Assembly (NCBI GenBank): GCA_021234155.1
Contig: JAJEKV010000003.1
Coordinates: forward strand, 24,586,874 to 24,650,873
Length of the DNA: 64,000 nucleotides
Direction: 5' to 3'
From: Isoetes taiwanensis
Taxonomy: Eukaryota; Streptophyta; Lycopodiopsida; Isoetales; Isoetaceae
Below the pieces are notes generated by a model that saw only the letters and a program-made list of their open reading frames with translations, had not been told where the DNA came from and made no database searches. This document shows, piece by piece, positions 23,460 to 33,239 of the stretch; the first letter of the stretch is position 1; the number at the start of each line of letters is the position of its first letter. Position numbers and translations under genes: made by a program.

Positions 23460-23760
23460 AGAATTGGGCGGGACCGTAGTCCTCTCCACTCAAGGTGAAG
23501 CCGACCATGCCCTTTCAGAGTCACGACCCTTATATAAGTTTCAATTTCAATAAAGATCTTTTGGAGGCAGCTAGCCCCCGATACATAGAGTCCCCTCCAC
23601 TCAAGGTGAAGTCGACATATGACCTTGACTCTCTAGCGACACCTCAATTTTGTAATCTACATTGTACTTAGTAAGGTATGAAGGTGAGTTTGGGCTGGCG
23701 GCACACTGGTCCTCTCCACTCAAGGTGGAGGCGGCCAGGTGTCCTTGACCAAAAAACACA
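23460..23760 (-). repeat. Second cluster of tRNA-like repeat core
   Basis: Three copies of the core also seen at 5.8-6.16 kb occur near 23,470, 23,585 and 23,705. Each has CCTCTCCACTCAAGGTG followed by AAGCCGACC-like or GAGGCGGCC-like sequence and then a CCTTGAC word. On the minus strand the CTTCACCTTGAGTGGAG-type hairpin is kept, but the B-box part is weaker than in the first cluster. The cluster begins right after the telomere tract. Confidence 0.5.
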
Positions 23761-24055
23761 CGTTTTTTTTTTTTTTACTACTCGCGATTACCGTCCTCTC
23801 CTAGTTTATATATGTCTAGGCTACTAAATACAAGAATCGATAACTTACATGTGGCGGTTCATATCCGGCCTCCCACGGTGGTAAGACAACATCAATCGTC
23901 TCACGGCCATCTCGCGTCGATCATCTTAGATGACCATGGCGATCCATGTAGAGGCGACAACAAGTATAAGATATGGTTAAAAAGAAGAACACCAAAGGCT
24001 AATTTTGGAAGAGGGCGAAAAAAATAACAATGAATCTTGAGAAAAAAGTTGTTTA

Positions 24056-24350
24056 TATAGAAATCGTAGCGTCGCATGCGGCGTGTGGCGTCGCCCGGCG
24101 GCGTAGTGTCAACGGTCACATGCCGGTCACCTACGACTTGGCGGTACACAACAAAATGCGTCTGGGCGTGTCATCGTCGTGTAGACCGCGTCGCATCGCG
24201 ACGTATAGTCAACGGTCAAAATCCGGGTCACATGCGACTGGCGATTACCGCGATGGCGATGCGTCTTGGCGTGTCTTAGGTTACGTAATGTCACATGGCG
24301 TGCATGCGACGTCGACATTTGTCGTGACATTTGTCGTGACATTTGTCGGT
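24056..24350. repeat. CG-rich motif region with GACATTTGTCGT repeats
   Basis: GTAGCGTCGCATGCGGCGTG opens the region. CGTCTGGGCGTGTCATCG and GCGTCTTGGCGTGTC words follow, and then three tandem copies of GACATTTGTCGT (starts 24,314, 24,326 and 24,338, period 12). Single related words recur near 24,493. ORFs across it are made of the repeat. It belongs to the same dispersed family as the regions at 0.1, 7.25, 17.7 and 28 kb. Confidence 0.6.
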
Positions 24351-24359
24351 TATGAAATT

Positions 24360-25250
24360 TATGTATACCTATCTTTGTTACGAGCAACCTAAAATCGAGC
24401 AAGTTTTGTGTAACAACCTAAAATCGCATACCTCAAAACACTTGAACATAGCTTGATTAAATTTGCATCCGCGAGCAAATTGCGTGGCAGGTCGACATTT
24501 TGCCGTGACATTTGTCGTGGGCGATGCGGTGGGCGATGGCATTTTTAGGCAAATTTTGATCGGGCAGCTTTGACACATGGGACATTAATGCCTTGGATTT
24601 GCAAAAAGTCGTCGAAGCGGTTCTCCCACTATCTTTGGACACCAAGTTCCTCATTCAGATTGCATTTTGTTGCTTCTCTAAAGATGTTGGGTGAGGATAT
24701 GGGAGTCCCACTTTTTGACTACCCAATCTTCTCGTTGTAGAAATTCTGGGGGTAAATCCATATGTCATTTCTAATTCCTTCTTTTTTCTCTTTCTGCGGA
24801 TCAACCGGAAGCTAAATTATGAGCTCAAAAATTGCGGATCAACCATCTCCAACTCCATGTCCATCACTAAATTCATACGCTTTTTCAAAATACCCATAGC
24901 ACAAATAGGCCTATATAAATTAAAACAAGCAATATTATTGTCATATCCTTATTCATCGTGGCATTCATCTTCTTGATATCCATCGATCATATTCATCTTC
25001 TTCATATTTTTATCTTCAAATTCCATTTTGAAAAAGCGATTTGAGAAATCTATATCATATCATATATCGGTTTTTGTATTCTACATCATGCTTATATACA
25101 TAAAGGCGATTGCCTCAAAAATTACGGATCAACCATAAGCTAAATTACGAGCTCAAAAATTACGGATCAACCCGGGGAGCTAATCGAGCTCAAAACTACC
25201 ATATTATAGTTATATCAAAAGATAGAATTTAAGTTGCTTCAATACCAAAT
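24360..25250. repeat. AT-rich spacer with a duplicated ~50-bp motif
   Basis: A motif of the form CGGATCAACC..AGCTAAATTA..GAGCTCAAAAATT..CGGATCAACC is present at about 24,795-24,845 and again at 25,118-25,172 in the same orientation. Between them the sequence is AT-rich with recurring TCATCTTCTT words. No gene is seen. Confidence 0.5.
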
Positions 25251-25256
25251 ATCGAC

Positions 25257-25738
25257 TCAAGCGACTGAAAACTTTACGCAAAAGGGCATTTGCATCACCG
25301 CATCAACTTTGTAATTTCCGGCCCCGTGAAGGATCCTTAGCCCGGTGATGTAAATTTTTTTACCTTGGATATCTCTCTCAAGCGAAACCACATCATTCAC
25401 GCAAATTCTTTGCCTTGACAAATCTGCTCCGGCCTTTTGTGAAGACATAACTTTGGGAACTATCCCCGGTATCTAAATTTCCACATGCATTGATTTTCAT
25501 CTTTTTTTTTTCTCCACAATTCCATCGCCAAGGCAAATGTGTGCCTGCGTTGATTTTTGGAATAATGATTTGAAACAAAAATCCAGCGAGAATCGGTTAT
25601 CAAATCAAAGCTGCCCACTTGGTTGCACAAGCCGCGAAATGAAATGCCGGTCTCAAGGACTTTCTTATCTAACCAATCTACACTATCTTGAGAGCCAACT
25701 AGATCCACCCACGAAAATATCGGTGGAGTGTCTAGCAT
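25257..25738 (-). pseudogene. Unrecognised protein-coding fragment
   Basis: Three overlapping minus ORFs (25,460-25,738, 25,393-25,578 and 25,257-25,448) fit one protein of about 150 residues with frame changes. Its composition looks natural (FSWVDLVGSQDSVDWLDKKV, FALAMELWRKKKDENQ, CVNDVVSLERDIQGKKIYIT). I do not recognise the family. It sits left of the SNF2 fragment on the opposite strand, so it may be another captured gene piece or part of the same composite transposon. Confidence 0.35.
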
Positions 25739-25849
25739 AATATCCTCTAAATTTGAACTTTTTGTGTACGCGTGGCTCGATTATCAAGCGTGAATCAAGC
25801 TCTCTTAAAAGATGGCCAGCGCATCATTTTCTATACTCCTTGCCAACCA

Positions 25850-26220
25850 CGATTGTTTGCACCTTGATTGTTTGCCCTAAATCGGCTTTAAAAACAATGG
25901 GAACATGAATTGAAGGAAAAAGTAGTACCATCGTCAAGCTATCGTGTACATATACCATGAAGATCGAGGAGAAGAATAAATTGTGTTGAATTTTGTAAGC
26001 CGCGACATTGTGCTTACTACATATGGAACCATTTGTTACGGATTCTGAGAAAACCATCGAAGAGGATGAAAAAGCGACCCCCAGGGCTAAAGGGGCTGCT
26101 TGTCGAACATTAGGTGGTTTAGAATTATTACGGATGAAGCTCAATCCATTAGAAATGCTCACACTAAAAGTTCATGTGCTTCTTTGGGGCTTAAGGGCAC
26201 AATGAAGATGGTGCCTTTTA
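25850..26220 (+). pseudogene. SNF2-type helicase fragment (Rad5/Rad16-like)
   Basis: Plus-strand translation across two or more frames gives, in order, TLIVCPKSALK (helicase motif Ia region), DIVLTTYGTI, an acidic linker (DSEKTIEEDEKATP) and WFRIITDEAQSIRNAHTKSS. DEAQ is the Walker B motif II of SNF2 ATPases, and the RN following it is typical of the Rad5/Rad16 branch. SNF2 ATPases remodel chromatin or DNA-repair substrates. Motif I (the GKT loop) and everything after the MVPF word are missing, and the frame shifts near 26,020-26,040. This is a 370-base fragment, most likely captured by a transposon. Confidence 0.65.
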
Positions 26221-26267
26221 CGGAACATCGACCTTCTACGACACATATGTCACATCGTCACATATCT

Positions 26268-26290
26268 GAAAGTTCTAGAATGTTCTAGAA
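26268..26290. promoter_or_regulatory. Five-unit heat-shock-element-like site
   Basis: The sequence reads GAA-nn-TTC-nn-GAA-nn-TTC-nn-GAA with perfect spacing (GAA at 26,268, 26,278 and 26,288; TTC at 26,273 and 26,283). This is the canonical binding pattern of plant heat-shock factors. A second, weaker group (GAA-nn-TTC-nn-GAA) lies at 26,368-26,380 and a TTC-nn-GAA-nn-TTC at 26,345-26,357. It sits 50 bases after the SNF2 fragment. Which transcript it would drive, if any, is unknown, and a degenerate TTCTAGAA simple repeat is the alternative. Confidence 0.5.
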
Positions 26291-26399
26291 AGTTTTAAAA
26301 AGTTTTAAAATATAAAGAGAATCTTGGGTGAGCCTAAGGAATCCTTCTAGAAAATTCGAATGTTGTAGAAAGTTCTAGAATGAATGTTCGAGAGAATAC

Positions 26400-27110
26400 A
26401 CTTATTTTTCTTCCCAAAGCATTTTGCTAGATGACCAATTAAAATATTTTGGTTCAACCAACTCCACAATTCTCTTGATTTTCGATGAACAAACTTGTCC
26501 AAAGAAGGCAGCGACCTCCACAACCTCGAGAATGGCCATAATGAAGAAATTAAAAAAGGCGGTTAAAGAGATTTCTCGAAAAAAGCGCGCATGATTTTTT
26601 TTTTAGCGTATGTTGTATTTGTCGGATCATACAATCGATCGGCGACAACCCATAAAAATCTTGGCTCAAAGCGGAACAAGTTCATGAGTCATGAAGCGAA
26701 AACAATCGAGCATGGCGTTAAAAAGCGCACCAAAGGATCGATTTTGGCATGTAGGGGCGAGAAGAGAGGTGCATTTTTTGGTATTGGGTGTTCGTGAAGA
26801 ACCCCGGCGATGTCGGCAAGCTCAACGCCTTGTGATCCCTAAGCTCGGTGAAGCCCATTTTCCTTTGCACCATGACATGCTCTGCTTTGAAGACTTCCAA
26901 AGGTAACGGTGGCGGTTTAGATACTCTTCTGCGGCATAGCGGCCCGAGCTATGTTCAATTCCACTTTCCATGTATGGATCTCGAAACAAGGCCATCAGCG
27001 AGGGTGTAGCCACATAGTATCTCGGCTTTTCAAAATCCTCATCAATGGGGTCGGCTTCATATGGAACTTGTGCAATTGAAGCATAAATTCCTCCACCATC
27101 ATATATCACA
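26400..27110 (-). pseudogene. Unrecognised protein-coding region
   Basis: The best ORF is 26,822-27,109 on the minus strand (95 codons). It has a natural composition, with IYDGGGIYASIAQVPYEADP, KPRYYVATPSLMALFRDPYM and EEYLNRHRYLWKS. Further minus-strand frames to the left (near 26,400-26,560) and right (27,120-27,330, with ESLQELEKYCPNYIKKPKKH) extend it, with shifts between. I cannot name the family. The glycine/tyrosine-rich start and lysine-rich end suggest a real, decayed protein rather than chance. Confidence 0.4.
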
Positions 27111-27990
27111 AAATCATCGGGCGTTTGGCGGGTAAAGTTGCAAGTTCAAGCATTCTTCTTGATTCCAACCTTGATGTTGATCTTTCAACTTCCATAGTGC
27201 CATTAAATTACTTGTATACCCGGCATGAGATTTTTAGATCATAACCTTCTTCCCCCTGTATTGGCGTATCCATATGTGCTTCTTTGGTTTCTTGATATAG
27301 TTCGGACAATATTTTTCAAGCTCTTGCAAGCTCTCAAAGCCCCCAAAAAAAACCATTTTTTCATGATTCGGTTTTACGAAGAGTCTAGATGAAGGAGGTA
27401 ATTGGGGCGTCGCAAACCCCCGTCGTTAAATGACCATTCTCTTTCACATCTAGAGATAAGATTACTTCGAGAAAGACGATGAAGCGCATTGATATGGGCC
27501 GGATCAATGGAGTCAATAATCAATAAATCCCTTTTCGGGGATGTTTTGAATTAGCGCTATGTTTTTGAATTAGCCATCGACCTAAACCTAGAATCGCCAT
27601 TAGGGCGTCGGGACAAGCGGTACCAAGTCATATTAAACACTATAATGCTTGGCGGACAAAAGGTAAAAGTGTGGGATTTTTCTTGTGTTCTTGCACAAAT
27701 TTTAAGGCTTTATCTGTTCTTCTCTCGGCAACAATGATTGACAACAAGCCTATTGTCAAGTTACCTTCAAGGATTGTAAACTTGGAACAACTAGATTTTG
27801 ACCGAGAACAAGCGTCGGTTTTATAATGAACAATTTATAGCGGTAGCATATCTTTGTGATGATGCATCGCGATGGGGTGCTGCAGCTTAAATGAAGGCTG
27901 CGGGTTGGTCGTCGAGTCTTTTTTAGGCGGTATCAATCAGGGCGGCTATTGAATTTGTAATCCTAAAAACCATTAACCGCCGTATATAAA
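27111..27990. other. No assigned gene; decayed mixed sequence
   Basis: Short frames only. A CG-rich word GGGGCGTCGCAAACCCCCGTC with CGTTAAATGACCATTCTC at 27,405-27,445 matches GACGTCGCAAGCCCCGTC with GCTAAATGTCCATTCTC at 28,475-28,515, a direct repeat about 1.07 kb apart. Confidence 0.4.
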
Positions 27991-28009
27991 AATATCGTCA
28001 CATCGACCA

Positions 28010-28150
28010 CCTCGTCACATATACGTCTTGGCGTGTCATATCGTCACATATACATCTTGGCGTGTCATATCGTCACATATCGTCTTGGCGTGTCATATCA
28101 CGTCACATACATCATATATCGTCTTGGCGTGTCATATCGACACATCACGT
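28010..28150 (+). repeat. Minisatellite, CTTGGCGTGTCATAT unit
   Basis: The word CTTGGCGTGTCATAT starts at 28,027, 28,056, 28,084 and 28,123 (periods 29, 28 and 39), linked by CGTCACATAT. A single related word (TCTGGGCGTGTCAT) occurs near 24,160. The repeat passes directly into the CG-rich block that follows. Confidence 0.75.
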
Positions 28151-28500
28151 CACATCGTCACATATCTGGCGTCGCATGCGGCGTCCGTAAATAAACATCC
28201 ACTGGCGAGACACATGTCGTCCACCCGGTAAGCCCACTGGCGCGGCGGATGGGCCAAGCAGCTGCATGCGTCGCATGCGGCCAGCGGCGTATGGCGTCCA
28301 CTGGCGTGACACACAGCCGTCCACACTGGCGCCAAAGCGTCCACGGCATGGCGGATGCGGATCGCGCGCGTCCGCGGTGTCGGGGCGTCGCACCCGCGTC
28401 GCATGCGGCGATGTCTGCGGCGATGGCGTCGCATTGGCGTCGCATGGTGGCGTTATTTGCGGCGTCGCGTCGCCTGACGTCGCAAGCCCCGTCGCTAAAT
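28150..28500. repeat. CG-rich GCGTCGCATGCGGCG block
   Basis: GGCGTCGCATGCGGCGTCC, GCGTCGCATGCGGCCAGCGG and GTCGCATTGGCGTCGCATGG words occur back to back. Frames of 94-209 codons cross both strands, but they follow the repeat and carry no domain. The density of CG dinucleotides is unusual for heavily methylated plant repeats, where C-to-T decay is expected. Confidence 0.6.
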
Positions 28501-28835
28501 GTCCATTCTCTTGTTGTGGGGATGGTGAACATCCCGGGCGAAGGCAGAAGCCCGGGATGGAGGTGGTTACGCACCTTATTTGGGATCTGGCGAGAACCTC
28601 TACCACCTCTGCGCATCACCTGCTGCTCCAAACTTCGGGGTAGAGGGTTTTTCTTCTTAGGACTTAGTAGATAGGGCTCACGAGGCGTTTTGTATATAAG
28701 GCGGTGCCATAAGCGGAAATAATTTGAATTTGCGCCCACATTTTTGTAAAAATCTCCACTATAATATGATATCGCCTTTCTAGTCACTTTACGTGGTGTT
28801 TGCTTCTTGAGCTGTATATCGTTTGTTGATTTTTA
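28501..28835. other. Sequence between the CG block and the gypsy integrase end
   Basis: No gene is seen. It could be the 3' untranslated part or the expected 3' LTR region of the neighbouring gypsy element, but no copy of the LTR candidate at 35.0-35.38 kb is visible here, so the right-hand LTR has no partner. Confidence 0.35.
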
Positions 28836-28839
28836 AACT

Positions 28840-29990
28840 TTACGTGTGATGAAATGTTTTGAGGCGAAAACCATTAACCAAGGTAGGTAATGGAGTGCCA
28901 TCTAACTCTGCCGGTTGGAAAGCTTATTTGGGTCTAACCACTTGAACAATTTGATAAGGGCCAAGCCAAGCGAAACTTGAGTTTACGGGAAAATTTTTGT
29001 ACACGGAATCATAAAGAAGAACCAAATCGCCTTCTTTAAATGTTTTTTTGTCTTGGGGCGTTTGTCATGTAAAGATTTTTTGCAAGCTGTTGTCCATGAA
29101 GAACGACGAATATAAGCATCCCTTGAAGTTCATCCAAGCTGTTCTAATTGATAGACCCTTTCTTTGAGTGCGGTGGTGGATTATGGCGTAGCTTGGTTGA
29201 AAGCAGTGTTGGAAGGATGTATTCAAAGCGGCATGAGAGCTTCGACCATAAACCAATTTAAAAGGAGTGTGGCCGGTAGCAATCTTGAAACAAGTATTGT
29301 AGGCCCAAAGAAACGATAGGAAGTTTTGTGCGCCAATCGTGCGGGAAGCGTCACAAATTTTCTTGAGAATGGTGACCCGAGTTTTGTTGGTGCTTTACGC
29401 CAAACCATTACCTTGAGGATAGTAAGGTGTGCTCTTGTGATGATGTATCGGGGAGATAATCCGTCGGCTCCTTGATAGTATGATTGATGAAATGGACACC
29501 ACGGTCAGCGACCCAGCTCAGGTAGAGGCGGCCGAATCAGCGTGATAATTTGTTGATAGAGGACCCTAGGCTGTGCTTAGCTGCGGTGTTATGCGGAAGT
29601 GCACAAGCTTCCGCCCATTTGGTAGCGTGGTCGGTGAGAACCAGAATGTAGCAGACGCGGGTGTGCGTAGCGGGGAGGATCTATAGGTCCCACAAAAGTC
29701 CATTCCCCATTTCTTTGAAGGGAAGTGGCGTGGTGGCCGGCGTCAAGGAAAAGGCGTCCACGGGCGTGGGGCGTCCCACCCGTGGCAAAGCGTCCTGCGT
29801 CTTGGCGTGGGCGTGAGCATCTTTGAAAGCGTGGGCCAATAATACCCGGCTAGAAGGATTTTTGCGTCTTGGTGGTGTCACCATGAAAATGACCACCACC
29901 TAGCCCTTGATGAGCTTCTCGAACAATATCACGGAACTTCATGAGGTAGAACCGGCGTCGAAGGATGGTGTCCTTACCCTTTTGTAGAGA
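28840..29990 (-). pseudogene. Gypsy integrase
   Basis: The N-terminal histidine pair is visible in REAHQGLGGGHFHGD (near 29,880-29,915), although the following cysteines are not in frame. A catalytic-core segment containing TPYYPQGNGLA, then KKICDASR and LWAYNTCFKIATGHTPFKL, is read across frames at about 29,440-29,220. The C-terminal part KEGDLVLLYDS...WLGPYQIV...DGTPL...VNGFRLK lies at about 29,040-28,850. In the family this enzyme joins element ends to host DNA. Multiple frame changes make it non-functional as written. Confidence 0.75.
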
Positions 29991-29992
29991 TG

Positions 29993-30583
29993 TCACGCAA
30001 CCATGGTGTAGTCCGCGGACCTCTCGGAGAAATTGATGGCGGCAGGATTGTCGCTTGGCGAGGAGAAGGCGTCTCGTCTTACGGTGGAAGAGCACGTGAG
30101 GAGGTGCTGCTGAAAATCATGGAACCAATGTGGTGTTGCGTTACTAAAATTTGCGAGCATCGGGAAAGGCGTCGAGACTCGGTTGAGGATCATCGTGTGG
30201 ATGCGTGAAAGATAATCCGGGACGACATGAGATTTACCCGGCCTTATGAGCGATTTCAAAAGGAGCAAATTCTTGGGAAGAAGGACCCAACGAGCAATGC
30301 GGCCCGTGGGCGTGGACTTGTTGATCAAATAGAGGAGTGCTTGGTGGTCCACAAAAGAACTTGATTTGACTACCCAAAAGGTAATAAAAGCGTTGGACCA
30401 CGAGAAAATGAGACCCAAAGCTTCACGCTCAGGTGGCGAGAATAGTTGCTTCAGTGAGAATTGAGTTTTTCTGCTTTGGCGTAGCGATTTGGTTTCGTCG
30501 GTAATGCGCATCATATTCTTGAAAAAACGCTCCAATAGCAAGCGCCCGAGACATCTACATGAACATGAAAGGGCTTGTCCCAT
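29993..30583 (-). pseudogene. Gypsy RNase H domain
   Basis: A 196-codon open frame contains FSPPEREALGLIFSW (with the conserved Glu), VDHQALLYLINKSTPTGRIA (with the conserved Asp) and KSHVVPDYLSRI. These are the characteristic words of Ty3/gypsy RNase H, which removes the RNA strand during reverse transcription. It directly follows the RT domain. The first ~25 residues are out of register with family sequences, pointing to a frameshift near 30,530. Confidence 0.8.
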
Positions 30584-30699
30584 TGAGGAGGAACAAGAAC
30601 CGGATTACTGAGTAAGCAAAAGCTTCAATTTGTTGGAAGCGACATCCGGGAATTCAAGCCGGTGGATTAGATCACCGTGAGTTTATGAATGGGATGCAA

Positions 30700-31600
30700 T
30701 GGCTGCTAGTCAGGTATGAAGGTGGAGTAATAATTGACCTTACCGAGGAAAAGGCGTGTCTCTTTGATATTGGCTGGTGCTTGAGCCTTGAGCACTGGCC
30801 CGATTTTGGCGAGGATGCGTGGTGATACACCTTTCTTGACAACATGGCCTAAGAAACACGGAGGTGGCCTAAAAGGTGCATTTCTCAGGAGTTGAGACTA
30901 ATCTTGGGACTCATCACATTTACGGAAGGCGAGTTCCAATTTATCCAAATGGTCAGCCATGGGCTGTGGCGAGAGAAGTCATCTTGAAAAATTTGCAAGA
31001 TGGGATTTTCCTTCATGAAATCATGGCGAGAGCATGATCGTTGAAAGCGTTGATGGAGAGTTTGATAATCCAAAAGGAACCACCTTGTAGGCAAAAGTGC
31101 CCCGCGGGGTGGTGAAAGTAGTCTTGAGTTGATCAGATTCTTTGATTGAGATCTGATTGTAGCGGAGAAAAACCATCCATGAAGGGTACATCTCATGTCC
31201 GGCCACCTCTTCGGAGGAACACAGTGCGTGAAGGGAAGTGGAAAATGATCACGCTCCGTGGCTTTGATTGAGTTTCAGATAGTCCACCCTGAGCAGCGGA
31301 TCTTACCATTGTGTTTGAGGGGCAATGGCGATGGGGCTCACCCATTGAGAATGTTTGACCTCATAGATCAAACTGCTGACAAGGAGTTTGTCAATTTCCA
31401 CCTTGGGCGATCCGCGGTAATTAGGGTTGAGCCGTCTGCATCGTTGCTAAACTGGTCGTGCATCAGATTTGGTAGGAATGGTGAGTTCCCCAAGCTTTTG
31501 TTGATTCCCGAAGATCTCTGTAACTCGGCGAAAATGTGTTTGAATTTTATGAACGGCTTGGCGGTACATTACGATAAGGGCGGAAGATTTGCGACAATGC
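30700..31600 (-). pseudogene. Gypsy reverse transcriptase
   Basis: Across shifted frames the order is LTIPTKSDARPV (31,480 region), NGKIR and DHFPLPFTH (31,330-31,220), GHEMYPSWM (31,200), YNQISIKESDQLKTTFTTPR (31,160-31,090), AYKVVPFGLSNSPST (31,090-31,040) and the catalytic Asp pair in QIFQDDF (the two Asp codons at 30,978-30,983). The usual YxDD box reads FQDDF, and FxDDF also occurs in related plant elements. At least three frameshifts are needed to read it through. Confidence 0.8.
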
Positions 31601-32039
31601 GGGACGGGTTGATTGTTGCCCGTCCACAATCTCGACTTAAGATACGAATATGGGGTATTACTTGATTATCTGGACAATGTGTGCGAGGGAGGTTGGGCAT
31701 AACGGATCGTGGCACTGCGTGGTGAAAAGAGGGGTTGCTTTCGGTTTCATCAGCGAGAGGTTGCTTCATGGCGGCATGTACATCAGCGGGGAGTTGCGGG
31801 GAGGTTCGGCATCGAAAAGTGATCAACACGTTGGATTCGATTGCAAGGAGCGGTAAGGGTCAAGCAAAGCGACCCGCGGACTGGTCACGATCAAAAGTCA
31901 TTTCTCCCCAAGGATCGGCATATTCGGGGTAGGATAGCGGAGGCGGACTTCGCGGGTGGAGCACGAACTTGATAAATATTACGAGCTTCTTGAGAATGCG
32001 TATGCGAGAGAGAGGGTTCCGCATGTTCAGCAGAAATGA

Positions 32040-32400
32040 TCACACTTTGTTTGCAAGTCCATGGTGGCATTGAGATGACCATCGGTGATGACTAAGCGGT
32101 CGTGGCCCGATAATGGATACTCTTTGCTGGCGGAGAAAAGGGTGCCGACCAACATTTCATAGTCACACGGATCTTCGCCCGACTTTCCAAACTCCAAATT
32201 CCATGGGAAGCGGAGATCACCGATGTTGATGTGAAGAAGAGGTGTGGCCTTGAGGTCGCGTGATATGGCCATTAGCCAACTTGATGTCATATGGGGACGC
32301 GAAAGAGTTGTGTGATGCCCATTTGTTTTGCGGAGTTTATCCGTGATGAGATTATTTGCGCTACCTCCATCTATTTGAACATGGTTGACTTGCGATTACC
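32040..32400 (-). pseudogene. Gypsy aspartic protease, candidate
   Basis: IDGGSANNLI is encoded at 32,345-32,374, where an aspartic protease active site (usually D-T/S-G) would be expected between gag and RT. A hydrophobic stretch and ITDGHLNATMDL follow in another frame. The active-site word is DGG rather than DTG or DSG, so the assignment rests on position plus the ANNLI-type sequence after it. Confidence 0.5.
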
Positions 32401-32444
32401 CACCGTGGCATGGACCGTGGGTGTAGAGGTAACCACGGCCCCAA

Positions 32445-32948
32445 CTAAAGCGGTTGGGAGTGGTAGCTGGTCCTTGAGGCGGGACGAGTTTCAAAATGGT
32501 TGCCAAGCTTAAAAGGAATTTTGATCTTGGCTAGCTCCTCTTGGAGTTCTAGAGGCACATGAGAAAAAGGATCTGCTTTGGTTCCTTTGGTCTTTGGAGT
32601 CGCGTGGTAGTGAAGCGGCAACTTCTTTGAGTAAGTCAACCTCGGCGGCAATATTGGGATCGTCGAGGCGTGGAGGTTGAGATGTGGAAGGTGTATCTTG
32701 TCTTTGTTGAGCTCGGTGGTGGCATGAACATTTGCCAATGTCGCGGCCTTGACATCTTGCATGAGGTTCAAAATGCTTTGGCGAACTTTTGGCATGACAT
32801 GTGGCATGAGCTTCTCAAGTCGGTGCAAAGTGAACCTTTTTTTAGTCCTCATGAGGAATGGTGTCAGCTGCAAAGGCGGGTTGCGTGCCATTGAATAATG
32901 GTCAAGGGGCGTGATGCCTTGGTCTGGCGTGAAACTAAACCAACCCAA
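32445..32948 (-). pseudogene. Gag-protease linker region of the gypsy element
   Basis: A 167-codon open frame lies between the gag knuckles and the protease candidate. It is rich in His, Pro, Leu and Lys, with HMPKVRQSILNLMQDVKAAT, HVPLELQEELAKIKIPFKLG and a tail running towards the protease. It shows no catalytic motif. Such spacer sequence is normal in long plant gypsy polyproteins. Confidence 0.5.
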
Positions 32949-33239
32949 TTTGATGGCTGGACTGGAGGATTAAGTGCACGAAAAATTTCCTCTTGTGCTT
33001 GTTGATCGGTGAGGTTGATTTCTTTGGAGCTGGTTGATAAGCGTGATTCTTTGGCTCTTGGTGGCTTCTTAAGAACTGGTCTGGGGCCTTGTTTGCCATT
33101 AGCAATCGAGTTGGTAAGCCGTGAGGCGGACCGATGTGGTCTGATTTGTGCGGAAGGCATGCACGAACTTGTGGAAGTTGAGGACCGCGCAGGTGGTGGT
33201 ATGACCCCATTCTTGGCGGTGATAAACGAGCTTTAGAAG

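Noticed and set aside
28145-28787. Overlapping ORFs (153 and 209 codons minus, 141 plus) in the CG-rich block
   Set aside because: CG-rich repeats lack stop codons; both strands are open and the residues follow the GCGTCGCATG repeat.
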